From: Streptomyces sp. NBC_00539
GTDB lineage: Bacteria; Actinomycetota; Actinomycetes; Streptomycetales; Streptomycetaceae
Reading direction: 5' to 3'
DNA: 64,000 nt
Assembly: GCF_036346105.1 (NCBI RefSeq)
Contig: NZ_CP107812.1
Span: 1-64,000 of the forward strand
Shown here in pieces: positions 15,951-24,947 of this stretch. Position numbers and translations under genes: made by a program. Each line of letters starts with the position of its first letter. Position 1 is the first letter of the stretch. Under the pieces are notes generated by a model. It was not told the origin of the DNA. It did no database searches and saw only the letters and a list, made by a program, of their open reading frames with translations.

Positions 15951-17102
15951 CCGTTCCGCGGTCAGTACAGGGGCGAGCAGCGGGTCAGCGAGCAGGCCCA
16001 CCGGCGCGATGTGGCCCGGGCCGAGCGGCTCCCACAACGGGATCGCGGCACGCAGAATGTGCCAGGCGGCATCGGTGTCGCCCCACCGGGCCTGCTCGCG
16101 GGCCTCGTGGACGGCCGCGCCGAACGCTCCGCCGGGCCGGTAGCGGTACGCCCCCTCGCGTACGGCGCGCTGGATGTCAGCTGCGGCCCGGGTGGTGTCG
16201 GGGAAGATGGCAGGGTCGGAGTAGTGCCAGTCCTCCGCGGGCCGGCCCCTGTTCAGCAGATCGGCGGCCGTCAAGGGGAGCTGTTCGCTGAGGAAGCGTG
16301 GGTTGTCGGGGTGCGGGGGCTGGACCCCGCACCCACGCGATCCCTCCAGCTGCGCTATCTGATTCAGGAGTTCGAGCGCGTACGGCCGGCCGTACTTCTG
16401 CGCTTCCTCCAGCAGGGCGGCCGCCTCTTCGTGCCGGCCGCGCAGTGCTGCGGTCCGGGCCCGGGATACGGCGGCGTCCTGGGCCCGGGTCGTCCCGTTG
16501 ACGAATGCGGGGCCGTCCTCGCCGTCCCGGCCGGGCGCGTGCGCGTGGAACTCCTGGTGCATGGCGACCATGAACGCCGCGAACGACGGATACCGCTCAG
16601 GGTCCCCCTCGGCCCGCCAGGAAGCCCACACCCGCACCGCCCACTCGCCATCCGGTCCCACGTCCTGCGGGTCGAGTAGCACGAAGGTGATATCCGACTC
16701 GACGTCCAGTTGCAGCGCCCGGGACCACAGGCCCACCTGCGCCCGCACCTCCTCGGGGTTGTCCTCCTCGCCCCAAAATTCGTCGAAATCCTCGCCGAGG
16801 CCCATCGCGTCGTCGTGCCAGTGCGCCTCGCGGGTGCCGGCCAGTTTCCACACGAAGGCGCCGGCGTGCCGCCAGCCGTCGCTGACCCGCAGGAACTCGC
16901 GGTAGGAGGGCGGCATCGCGCGGCCGAGCCGGTTCTCCATCGCAGCGACGTCTGCCTCGGTGGCCGGATCGACGCCGAGCCATCTGCCCTGCCATGCTGC
17001 GACGTCGTCGGGGCTCAGCTCTTCAACGTCACCGTGCGCGTCCGCCCACTCCTCGCTCCACCGGGCCAGAAAGTTCCGCCAGTCGACATGTTTGATCTCC
17101 AT
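15951..17102 (-). pseudogene. SMI1/KNR4-family protein, N-terminal 384 aa
   Basis: From the ATG at 17102 the protein starts MEIKHVDWRNFLARWSEEWA. The SMI1/KNR4 domain follows (ENRLGRAMPPSYREFLRVSD, GWRHAGAF, ALQLDVESDITFVLLDP). A repeat-like alpha-helical region runs to PVGLLADPLLAPVLTAER, where identity ends and out-of-frame permease sequence begins. SMI1/KNR4 proteins are often immunity proteins against polymorphic or contact-dependent toxins. Without its C-terminal part this one is probably non-functional in the present orientation. Confidence 0.8.
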
Positions 17103-17113
17103 GCCGGTGATCC

Positions 17114-17263
17114 TCACAGCGGGCACCGACAACGGGGTGTCGCGATGTCATCCGGCACCGCAGGACTCCACATAGCCGAGACCTTCACCAGGACGGCTTC
17201 GTCGAACTTGACGAGGATGCGGCGCTCGCCGCTGCGGTTGTTGAGGTACACGCGTTCCATCAT
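17114..17263 (-). CDS. Small hypothetical protein, 49 aa
   Basis: Starts MMERVYLNNRSGERRILVKF with GAGGAA at the right distance. It includes FDEAVLVKVSAMW and a C-terminal CRCPL. It lies 11 bp before the SMI1 start in the same direction and is probably co-transcribed with it. No known domain. Confidence 0.6.
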   Translation of the reverse strand: MMERVYLNNRSGERRILVKFDEAVLVKVSAMWSPAVPDDIATPRCRCPL

Positions 17264-17747
17264 GATTCCTCCTCGGTGGCTGGCTGTGGTGCGGTGGGGA
17301 TCAGCAGCTGCTCGTGACGAGCGTGAGGGCGGCGGCGACCGTGTCGGCCAGGGGGCATCGTCGGTGGCAGCCCGGCCGTACTCATCCGCACCCGCCACAA
17401 CGACGACATCGCCCGTCTGTCGACCTCGCCTGGTGGTGGGACTGGCCCGCAGAGCACCTCACCGCACGCTCCGGGCCGTCATGTCCGGCACCGTCGACGA
17501 CCTCGAAGAGATCGCTCCCCGGACCTGAGCACCGGCCCTCACGAACAGCACACGAGGAGGGGGCGAACGTTGCCTGAGGCGGCACTGGCTCACGCCGCGG
17601 GCGCGGCGCGCCGAGGTGATCGTGGTGGACTCGGCAACACACCGTCATCAACCTGTGAAGGTTCTGCGGGACGCTGGTGCTCAGCTCGCATCCTCAGGCC
17701 CAGTCCAGCCGGCGCACTTCGCGCTTCTCATCGGGGGGAACCACACC
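17264..17747. other. Gene-poor stretch upstream of the lipoprotein gene
   Basis: No frame here has both a credible start and a recognisable product. A plus-strand stretch ending AVMSGTVDDLEEIAPRT (stop about 17528) may be a gene tail. The promoter of the lipoprotein gene should lie near the 3' end of this interval. Confidence 0.3.
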
Positions 17748-18428
17748 ATGAGCACCGTACGCAGAGCCGCTGCCGTCCTCGCCGCCGTATCCGCACTGGC
17801 CGCCCTGACTGCCTGTGGACCCTCCGAGGACACCGCGGGGGGCGGGGCCGGCGGGTCGTCCGCGAGCCCGGCGAAGTCCGCCACGCCGGCCGCACCGCCG
17901 ACGCCGGCCAAGCCGACCGCGTCGGCCAAGCCGTCGACGACGTCGAAGCCGGCGAAGCCGGCGAAGCTGCCGAAGCTGCCGAAGCCGACGAAGCCCTCCA
18001 CCGATCCCGGCTTCGACGTCTTCCCGTGCAGCACGTTCGACGTGAAGTTCACCGCGACCCTGGCGGAGCCCACGACGAGCAGCTACCTGCTGAAGATCAC
18101 CAACAAGGGCACCAAGGCGTGCAGGGCACTGGGGCATCCGATCGTGGCCTTCGGGGACCTGGCCGGCCAGGCCACCGAGCGCGGCACGGCTCCCGGCGTC
18201 GAGGACGCGATCAGGCTCGACCCGGGGGAGTCGGCGTACGCTGGGCTGATGGGCGGCGCCAACGACGGCAAGGGCAAGACCGTCAACTCGATCGGGCTGA
18301 CCATGAACACGGAGTCGGACCTGGAGCAGACCCCGCTGAAGGCGTCGACTCCCGGTCTGTACGTCTCGCCCGACAAGAACTCCGTGACGGCCTGGATGGA
18401 CAACGCCGAGGACGCTCTCAGCCTCTAG
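17748..18428 (+). CDS. Secreted lipoprotein, DUF4232-like
   Basis: 226 aa from the ATG at 17748. Signal peptide with lipobox LAALTAC (Cys about residue 24), then a long Ala/Lys/Pro/Ser linker made of repeated KPAKPAKLPKLPKP-type units. The globular domain follows (FPCSTFDVKFTATLAEPTTS, NKGTKACRALGHPIVAFGD), with two cysteines as in DUF4232 proteins. It is expected on the outer face of the membrane, spanning the wall by its linker. Function unknown. Confidence 0.85.
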   Translation: MSTVRRAAAVLAAVSALAALTACGPSEDTAGGGAGGSSASPAKSATPAAPPTPAKPTASAKPSTTSKPAKPAKLPKLPKPTKPSTDPGFDVFPCSTFDVKFTATLAEPTTSSYLLKITNKGTKACRALGHPIVAFGDLAGQATERGTAPGVEDAIRLDPGESAYAGLMGGANDGKGKTVNSIGLTMNTESDLEQTPLKASTPGLYVSPDKNSVTAWMDNAEDALSL

Positions 18429-18469
18429 CGCTGTGTCGCGCGTGCCCTGGACCCGCCCGGCGCCGAAGC

Positions 18470-18985
18470 TCAGGCGAAGCGCCAGCGGGTCTGGCTGTAC
18501 GGGGCCTTGCCGAAGCCGAAGACCGTGCGCGGGGCGACCGCGAAGACCACCGCCTCCCCGGCACCGGGGTTGACGAAGACGCCGTCGCCGACGTCGAAGT
18601 GCCATTCCGCGCCGTACTTCGCCTCCCACGCCGCGGCGAGCGCACGCAACCGTCCGGCGTCGGTCACCCTCACCGCCTCGCCCTCGACGACCAGGTCGAG
18701 GCCCCCGTGGAGGGAGTTGCTTCCGGTGGTGAGCGCGACGTTCGGATTGCCGCGGAGGTTCTCGGCCTTGCGCTCGGACGGACCCGTGCAGAAGTGAAGC
18801 GCGCCGTCCGCCCAGACACCGATGAGCGGCGTGACGTGCGGGCGCGCGTCGGGACGTACCGTCGTGAGCCAGTACAGCTCGGCCGCGGTCAGCTCCGCCA
18901 CGGCCGTCGGCCACGGGACGGCGGCCGCCTCCTCGTCGCTGTAGCGCTCGTCCAACCGGGTGTCGGGCACGGGTGAGGTGTTCAT
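18470..18985 (-). CDS. Pyridoxamine 5'-phosphate oxidase-family flavoprotein
   Basis: 171 aa with the split-barrel fold: LYWLTTVRPDARPHVTPLIG, then WADGALHFCTGPSERKAENL and NPNVALTTG. Family members bind FMN or F420 and reduce small molecules or haem products. It converges with the lipoprotein gene (42 bp between stops). The C-terminus VFGFGKAPYSQTRWRF matches the common actinobacterial subgroup. Confidence 0.87.
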   Translation of the reverse strand: MNTSPVPDTRLDERYSDEEAAAVPWPTAVAELTAAELYWLTTVRPDARPHVTPLIGVWADGALHFCTGPSERKAENLRGNPNVALTTGSNSLHGGLDLVVEGEAVRVTDAGRLRALAAAWEAKYGAEWHFDVGDGVFVNPGAGEAVVFAVAPRTVFGFGKAPYSQTRWRFA

Positions 18986-19866
18986 GGGCCTCCAGCCTCG
19001 CCCGCAGGTGCGGAGAGTGCACGGCCGACATGCCCGTGCCTTCGGACGTCACCCGATCGGTTTCGGGCGCCGGCCGGCGGCGGCCAGGCCGTGGCGGCGG
19101 GCCACATAGATCAGGTACCGGTTGCGCTCGGGGTTGGGACAGTCGAGGGGCAGCCCAGGACCGCCCTGCCCGTCGACACGTCAAGACCGAACTCGACGTT
19201 GGTGGTCATGCCCGGCATGGTGCGTCCATATGAGAGTGCGCCGCCTGCCCAAGGGGCCCACTCCTGGCGGGCCCCTTTCGCAGACCGGCCCGCCAAGCCG
19301 GGTGAGGCGCAGGCCTCCCGACCCGAAACGGGACCGCTCCGCCACCCGCACCTCCCCCGGCACCGCCAACGGCCCCGTGCCGGGGGAGGTCAGCCGGCGC
19401 AGCGACGCCCCGAACTCCCCCGCCGCAAATCCGCCAGTGCGTTGGCGTCCTCGTCGGTGGACCAGCCGGACAACCCGTCAGGCCGTCGGCCAGGGCCGGC
19501 CACCGGTCATCGAGGCGGAACCGGCGCATCACGCCCCCGGGGGTGGCCAGCACCTGTGAAGCGACCGTCGCCCCCGCGGGGACTCGATCTCGGCGTGGGC
19601 TGGCAGCCGGGCAACAACTCGACCGCCGGCATCGAGGCGTCCACCCCGTACGCCACAGGCGAAGGACGCGTCGTCGTTCCCGGGGCACACACCGAGCCCC
19701 CCGAGTGATACCACCCCGGTCACGGCCCGGCCGGTCCGGCACGGCACAGTGCGGTGCGATGCGATGCGGCGGTCTCTCGTGCCCGGATGTCGGGATAAGA
19801 AACGCATAAGATCGAACGCATGGGCGGGCAGGAGCAGGGCAAGCGAGGGCTCGGAGGTTGATAACT
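18986..19866. other. Decayed region, minus-strand gene debris
   Basis: Short coding-like pieces change frame repeatedly on the minus strand: LDCPNPERNRYLIYVARRHG (about 19060-19150), MTTNVEFGLDVSTGRAVLGC (about 19150-19209) and MRRFRLDDRWPALADGLTG followed in another frame by WSTDEDANALADLRRG (about 19390-19530). They look like one or two frameshifted genes that I cannot name. Confidence 0.4.
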
Positions 19867-20028
19867 ATGGTTCCCCTGCTTCTCGTTCTTCTGCTGGCTC
19901 TGATCCTCTTCGGCGCGGGATTCGCGGTGAAGATCCTCTGGTGGGTCGCCATCGCCGTCCTGGTGCTGTGGCTCATCGGCTTCGTCGCCCGACCCAAGGG
20001 CGGCAGCGGACGCTGGTACCGCTGGTAG
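19867..20028 (+). CDS. Hydrophobic protein, 53 aa
   Basis: Reads MVPLLLVLLLALILFGAGFA, then KILWWVAIAVLVLWLIGFV and a basic, Trp-rich tail ending GRWYRW. This is the well-known small streptomycete hydrophobic protein with two membrane helices. Its role is unknown; relatives are often in stress regulons. A strong terminator follows at 20071. Confidence 0.85.
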   Translation: MVPLLLVLLLALILFGAGFAVKILWWVAIAVLVLWLIGFVARPKGGSGRWYRW

Positions 20029-20070
20029 CAGCACCAGCCGACGTCACTTTCACACCAGCGCAGCGGTACA

Positions 20071-20116
20071 ACGGCGGCGGCCCGTCCCCAGAGCGGGGGC
20101 AGGCCGCCGCCGTTTT
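20071..20116 (+). terminator. Rho-independent terminator
   Basis: 12-bp perfect arms (20071-20082 and 20102-20113, ACGGCGGCGGCC type) with a 19-nt G/C-rich loop and a TTTT run directly after. It ends the transcript of the hydrophobic protein gene. Confidence 0.75.
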
Positions 20117-20958
20117 ACCGTCGGGTCCGCAGGCACCCAGTGCGCGGTAAAAATCCCAGGTACGGGGTATGCGCGCGGCAACCGGGAGAGCCGCCGGGAC
20201 GCAGCAGGGGGAACCTGCTCACCTCCAACCACCAGCGGCCCTCCCGGCCCCGCCCCCCGGCAAGACACGCCCGGCACCGGGCAAGGAGACCGCTGCGCGC
20301 CGCCCGCGCTCGCACCGCCCTAAGCGGTGCGCCGGTCGAGGCGCTGCCTGCGCGATCGGGAGGGGTGGCCGGCAGGACACCCGGCCCGTCTCCGGAACGA
20401 GGAAGGTCTCGTCTCCTTCCTCTGGAAGGAGACGAGACCTTGTGGAGCGCTGGGCAGGCCTTGCACCTGCATCCCCCCACGGGAAGTGGGGTGTCTTTCC
20501 TTGGACCACCAACGCCAGGCCCGGCAACTGGTGAAGCTGCGGACTCAAGATCAATCATACGGCATACCCGACGAGGTCACTCGGCTCGGGTGGGCCGTTG
20601 CCGGGCGGGGGGAGCCTGGAAACCAGCGGGACCGGCCAGCGTCACCCAGGTGAGGTGACCGGTGACCGGCTCGGTCGGGGCAGAGCAGGGCAGAGGAGGC
20701 GGCGAGGTCACACAGATGGCGGTGACGGCTTTGACGGACCGTCAATCCCTGTGGGGGCCGGGCTGGGGAAAGGCCCCCGAACGGGGCTGCCTGGAGAGGG
20801 GTGCGCAAGGGATGGCCCTGCGGTAGCCGGCCACGCCTGGCGTGGAAGCGCCGGTCGCAGCCACGTGAGCGCGTCGAAAGCTTCGAAGGTCGTCGGCCGC
20901 AGCTCTGCGAAACGGTTGGTACCGGCGGGTGTCGGTGGTCGTGGTTAGGGTGACGATC
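20117..20958. other. Non-coding or degenerate stretch with strong hairpins
   Basis: No gene is supported over 840 bases. It holds a 16-bp-arm perfect hairpin (20404-20442) and a short hairpin CCCCAC...GTGGGG near 20475. Several stretches are purine-rich. It could include a structured RNA, but I find no match to a riboswitch consensus. Confidence 0.4.
20404..20442. terminator. Perfect stem-loop, 16-bp arms
   Basis: Arms 20404-20419 and 20427-20442 (AAGGTCTCGTCTCCTT and its complement) surround a 7-nt loop. No gene ends close by, so it may be a terminator of an unrecognised transcript, part of an RNA, or a relic. Confidence 0.4.
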
Positions 20959-21300
20959 ATGACTATGGCAGCAGTGATGATTACGGTGGACTGTGCGGAA
21001 CCGCAGGAGTTGGCCCAGTGGTGGGCCACTGCGTTGGGAGGCGAGATCGCCCAGGACCACGGCGACTTCGTCATCGTCAAAGCGCAGCCTCTGGCGCTGG
21101 GTTTCCAGCGTGTGGCCGAAGAGCGGCGCGGCAAGAACCGTGTACACGTCGACTTCGCCGCCGCGTCCGGCACGGGCATGGCGCGGGAGGTGGAGCGGCT
21201 GGTCGCTCTGGGGGCGAGCGTCGTCGGCGAACACAGCATTCCCGGCCTGACCTGGACTGTGTTGCAGGACCCGGCCGGCAACGAATTCTGCGTCCACTGA
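20959..21300 (+). CDS. VOC-family (glyoxalase-like) protein
   Basis: 113 aa from the ATG at 20959; an upstream GTG at 20929 is less likely. One betaalphabetabetabeta module: MITVDCAEPQELAQWWATAL, then VHVDFAAASGTGMAREVERL and TVLQDPAGNEFCVH. Two such modules normally make a metal site; single-module proteins dimerise. Substrate unknown. Confidence 0.87.
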   Translation: MTMAAVMITVDCAEPQELAQWWATALGGEIAQDHGDFVIVKAQPLALGFQRVAEERRGKNRVHVDFAAASGTGMAREVERLVALGASVVGEHSIPGLTWTVLQDPAGNEFCVH

Positions 21301-21338
21301 CAAGCATCGCCACCGTTCCGGTCACGGCCACTCGTTGA

Positions 21339-21521
21339 TCAGCGGTAGAGGCTCCGACCGCCGTATCTGGCCGTGAGCTTGCGGGTCTCATCCGTGTTCA
21401 GGCCCAACGCGGCCGCCACGGCCGCGGACTCGTGAGGGCGGGCATGCCGCGCCGGCCATGACCGCATCAGTACGTGAGTCTGAGCTGGCGGCTTGCTTGT
21501 CAGCTTGATGCTGATCGGCAC
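21339..21521 (-). pseudogene. C-terminal gene fragment, unknown
   Basis: The end ALGLNTDETRKLTARYGGRS, then LYR and a stop, looks like real protein with a helix-turn-helix-like rhythm. The first half of the frame does not. I take it as the tail of a lost gene. Confidence 0.3.
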
Positions 21522-21687
21522 CGGCCCGCGGCCGGGGTGGCCCGGTGGTCCGCGGCCCCGGGTGCCCGGGAGGTGGCAGCGGTCTTCGCTCGGGGGTGGC
21601 GGCCGAGCATCGGGAGCAGCAGGGGGGCCGGCACGGGATCACGTAGCGGGCAGCGGTGGTTGGGATGTGCGGCACTGGAGCGTCTAG

Positions 21688-21882
21688 GGCACCCTCGCGG
21701 TCAACGCCAAGCCCAACGGGACCACCGTCCTGGTTCTGACGGGCATGGTGAGCTCCGGCCTGTTCACCGGAGCGACGGTCGTCCAGACCAAGGTCCTGGC
21801 CAACACCGACCTGACCGCCTGCGCCACCGCGCAGGGACTGGCCTCCGTCGGCGGCCCGGTCACCCTGACCGTCACCGGGTGA
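21688..21882 (+). pseudogene. 3' fragment of a secreted-protein gene
   Basis: 64 codons reading TLAVNAKPNGTTVLVLTGMV and ending ASVGGPVTLTVTG, directly preceded by an in-frame TAG at 21685. The alternating polar/hydrophobic beta pattern and ACA motif fit streptomycete secreted hypothetical proteins. Start and signal peptide are missing. Confidence 0.5.
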
Positions 21883-22555
21883 CGAAGCCCCGATACTCCT
21901 GGCGTCCCACTGCCTGAGGCGCGTCCGCCGAACCGGGCCGGGCCGGGCCGCTTCCGCCCGGTCCTCGGACACAGTTGCCCCCGCCCGCTCGGCAACCCAC
22001 ATGACGCGATCGAGGACGTCTTCAAGCACTGACCTACGCGCCGTGAGGGCTCGGAACGCGGAGCGGTCCAGGCCTTCACACATCCCGGCGGTCAGTCGGG
22101 GCGGTCAAAAGGTGGCGGGCTAGGGCCGGGTGGGCTGGGGCAGTTCGGCCAGGCCAAAGAGAAGGGGAGACCGCCGACTACCAGGTTTGGAATGCGTCGG
22201 GTCAGGGTCAGCCGTTGCGCATCATGGTGTTGATCCAGGTGGTGAAGGTGCTTGATGCGGTTGAATGCGGGACTGCTGGAATTGGGGGCGGCTAGACCGT
22301 TGGGACCCCGCTGCCCACCCCCTCCCGGCACGAGGCGACGGCACCCGCGCCGCCAGCGTGGGCCTGCCCGCACACACCAGCCACTCTTTCCGCTCCTCGC
22401 CGCCGGCGACTTCTGGTTCGACGACCCCACCGCCGACCACCACGACGGCACCAACAGCCGCCTCCACGCCTGACGCGGACAGGGCACAGCAACGGGTCTC
22501 AATGCCCCCGGCTGCGCCCGCACAGGCCCATCGGCATGCCCCGCGGCGTCCGGGC
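21883..22555. other. Gene-poor stretch
   Basis: No intact gene. A minus-strand piece SAFRALTARRSVLEDVLDRV (about 21990-22070) and a plus-strand piece LAAGDFWFDDPTADHHDGTN (ending 22473) look coding but are isolated and unrecognised. Confidence 0.3.
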
Positions 22556-22912
22556 TCAGCTCGACAGCACGGCGACGGCGATGACTACCGCGAGCATCAG
22601 CACCACGCAGCCGCAGGTGGCCAGAGTGTCACGCCGGGCACCCCTTATCCCCTCCTTGGTGTCGACCCGCCAGGAAGGGTCTAGGACCACCTCACCGGAT
22701 TCAAGCTCCGCCACCACCCGCTGAACCTCGGCGTAGGAGTACACGGTGAAGGTGCTCTCACCCAAGGTTCCGTAACTCTTCTGCTCCTTGGTCCCCACCC
22801 CGTGGGTGGAGGCCACCTGAGGCACGAACCTACGTCTGACCATCCAGAGAGCGGCGGCCCTGTCGGCCGTCACCCAGTTGAGGCCCGGGGGCAACGCTTC
22901 TGGTGTGGTCAT
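22556..22912 (-). CDS. Hypothetical protein with C-terminal membrane helix
   Basis: 118 aa from the ATG at 22912; an ATG at 22921 adds three residues. A basic soluble part (RAAALWMVRRRFVPQVASTH, YGTLGESTFTVYSYAEVQRV) is followed by one C-terminal helix (TCGCVVLMLAVVIAVAVLSS). This is a tail-anchored layout. No known domain and no strong ribosome site. Confidence 0.5.
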   Translation of the reverse strand: MTTPEALPPGLNWVTADRAAALWMVRRRFVPQVASTHGVGTKEQKSYGTLGESTFTVYSYAEVQRVVAELESGEVVLDPSWRVDTKEGIRGARRDTLATCGCVVLMLAVVIAVAVLSS

Positions 22913-23075
22913 GCCCGCCATGGTGCCGCTGAGGGCGACATGGGACATCCGCAGATTTACGTAAACGACTACGCACCTACCGCATAAAAGCCCGCATGGC
23001 GCCATGACGTTTGAGGGCGGTGATCGCGAGCACGGGAGTGTCACGACCAATCCGGTACTACACGAGGAGGTCCCC

Positions 23076-23249
23076 ATGTCGGGCACCGAGAAGACCAAGG
23101 CCCACGCCGAGCAGGCCAAGGGCAAGGCCAAGGAAGCCATGGGCCGCATGACCGGCAACCAGCGGATGACCGCCGACGGCCACGCCGACCAGGCCAAGGG
23201 CAACGCCCGCCAGGCCAAGGAAGACGTCAAGGACACCCTCCGCCACTGA
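23076..23249 (+). CDS. CsbD-family stress protein
   Basis: 57 aa from the ATG at 23076 with GAGGAGG upstream. MSGTEKTKAHAEQAKGKAKE and GNARQAKEDVKDTLRH show the repeated EQAKGKxKEAxG pattern of CsbD, a small helical protein induced by general stress. It is followed by a terminator hairpin. Confidence 0.92.
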   Translation: MSGTEKTKAHAEQAKGKAKEAMGRMTGNQRMTADGHADQAKGNARQAKEDVKDTLRH

Positions 23250-23291
23250 ACCGCACCCCGCGCGCAGCCTCCTGGCTGTGACGCCCGCTGG

Positions 23292-23319
23292 GCCCCGACC
23301 ACCTCCCCCGGGTCGGGGC
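23292..23319 (+). terminator. Terminator hairpin after csbD-like gene
   Basis: GCCCCGACC and GGTCGGGGC form a 9-bp perfect stem about 40 bp beyond the stop. No T-run follows, as is common in streptomycetes. Confidence 0.6.
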
Positions 23320-23361
23320 CCAGCCCTGTGCCCGAACCTGCCCGGCCGGGCATGGCCCGGC

Positions 23362-23958
23362 TCAGGCGGGGGTGCCGCTGGCGGTGTAGGCGCCGTGCGA
23401 GTCCAGGCACAGGACGGTGGCATCGTCCACGGGCGGCCGGCCCTCGTAGGCGTCGGTGACAGCGCCGACCAAGGCGCGTACCACTTCGCGGGGGTCCTCC
23501 TCGGCGGTCTTGCGCAGGAGGCCGGGAAGGTCGACGCCTTCGGCGTCGCGTTCCTGCATTCCGTCCGTGTAGAGCGGGAGCCGGTCACCGGGTCGCAGGT
23601 CAAGGTCCTGGACCCGGTAGAGACCCTGGTGGGCGACACCGAAGGGCAGGTCCACGGCCAGGCTCAGTTCGCTCACTGTGCCCTCGCGCAGCCGCAGCGG
23701 CCAGGGGTGGCTGGCGTTGACGAGCTGGGCGCGGGTGCCGTCCAGGGCGATGCGCAGCAGCTGGCCGGTGGCGAGGCTGTGCCGGCCGTGGTCGAGGAGG
23801 GCCTGGTGCCGGCGCCGGAGCGGGAGAGCGATCCGTGCGGTCAGACGCTCGGACGGCCCAGTGGTCGAGGCGGACGAGGTCTGAACCACGGCGTCCGCGA
23901 GGCTAAAGGCCTGATGCCCCCGCGCGTAGGGGCATGGCGAAGCGCTACCGCACGACAC
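23362..23958 (-). pseudogene. SpoIIE/PP2C phosphatase, N-terminally truncated
   Basis: The last 160 residues are a clear SpoIIE-type phosphatase end: [40 protein letters not shown] and the metal-binding Asp in [14 protein letters not shown]. Full-length relatives have several hundred more residues, with GAF/PAS and the first metal-binding Asp, missing here. The first 35 residues of the frame do not fit. It is probably a remnant. Confidence 0.7.
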
Positions 23959-24000
23959 CGCCCCGTACGAGGCCCATACGGGGCGGTGCGCTGTCCGCCG

Positions 24001-24906
24001 CTACCTCTGGTCGCTGCGCAGCATGGCGATGTAGTGCGTCGCCTGGGCGTAGGTGGTCACGGTGGCGCCGCCGATGTCGGTCGGCGTCGGGCGGGAGCCG
24101 TTGCGCTCCTGGTAGATCCACCGGGAGCCCCGCCCCCAGTCGTTCTCCTCGGCGGCTTCCTGGGCGGTCAGGGAGGTACCGCCGCCGAGGGCTTGGCGCA
24201 CTGTGCCCTCGATGTTGCGGAAGCGGGCCGACTCGGAGGTCAGGGCGATCGCGGCGACCAGGTGGTTGCGGATCGCGTTCGCGTCGCCTCCGTCGCGGGC
24301 GAACTCCCACAGGGCGTTCATGTTGCCCCACACCCCGTTCGGAGTGATCCACAGCTGCCTGCTCTGGGTGTCGCCGTGCTCCAGGCTGTGGTTGCCCCCG
24401 TAGCGCCCGCTGTAGGGGAGAACGATGGCGTTGCGGCCGAGCGCATGGCCGAGGTCGAAGGGTTCCTGCTCCCCGACCTGGCTGAACTGGACGACGTTTC
24501 CGGCGTTGCCGGTGGAGAAGCCCCGCAGGTAGAGGTTGTTGGCGGTGAGGTAGAGCGTGACCGTCCGCCTGACGTCCTGACCGTTCTCCTGCCAGGTGTA
24601 GGTGGCGTTGACGGCGATGACCTCATTGCCGCGGCTGGTCTCCCACACGGCGTCCGAACCGGAACCGCCCACCATGGTGCCGGTGTTGCGCAGCGACCTG
24701 ATGAAGTCCGAGTAGCGGGCGCGCAGGGTGTTGGAATTGGTCGAGGTCAGGTCCCAGGCGACCGTGCGGACGGGGACCTGGAGGGCAGAGACGGGGGCTG
24801 TCTCGGGCCGTGAGTCGGCGGCCTGGGCGGCGGGAGCGGCCACGGCCAGCAGGGGCAGGCACAGGAGTGCCGCGACGAGGGGCTTGCGCATCGGGGTGTT
24901 CCTCAT
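24001..24906 (-). CDS. Secreted ribosome-inactivating protein (rRNA N-glycosidase)
   Basis: 301 aa with a signal peptide ending AAPAAQAA. The RIP fold (ricin A chain family) is recognisable: LYLTANNLYLRGFSTGN carries the first substrate Tyr (about 126), VLPYSGRYGGN the second (about 169), ALTSESARFRNIEG the catalytic Glu 225 and Arg 228, and EENDWGRGSRW the stacking Trp (257). RIPs remove one adenine from the sarcin-ricin loop of large-subunit rRNA and stop translation. There is no lectin B chain. Because it is exported, the target should be another organism. The next gene in the same direction encodes an aegerolysin-like protein. Confidence 0.85.
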   Translation of the reverse strand: MRNTPMRKPLVAALLCLPLLAVAAPAAQAADSRPETAPVSALQVPVRTVAWDLTSTNSNTLRARYSDFIRSLRNTGTMVGGSGSDAVWETSRGNEVIAVNATYTWQENGQDVRRTVTLYLTANNLYLRGFSTGNAGNVVQFSQVGEQEPFDLGHALGRNAIVLPYSGRYGGNHSLEHGDTQSRQLWITPNGVWGNMNALWEFARDGGDANAIRNHLVAAIALTSESARFRNIEGTVRQALGGGTSLTAQEAAEENDWGRGSRWIYQERNGSRPTPTDIGGATVTTYAQATHYIAMLRSDQR

Positions 24907-24947
24907 TCGGGTGGGTGCCGGTGACGTGCGGGGCGGGGAGGCGGCGG

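Noticed and set aside
20130-20240. Possible cobalamin-type riboswitch
   Set aside because: Purine-rich pieces looked suggestive, but the conserved B12-box was not present and no transporter or cobalamin gene follows.
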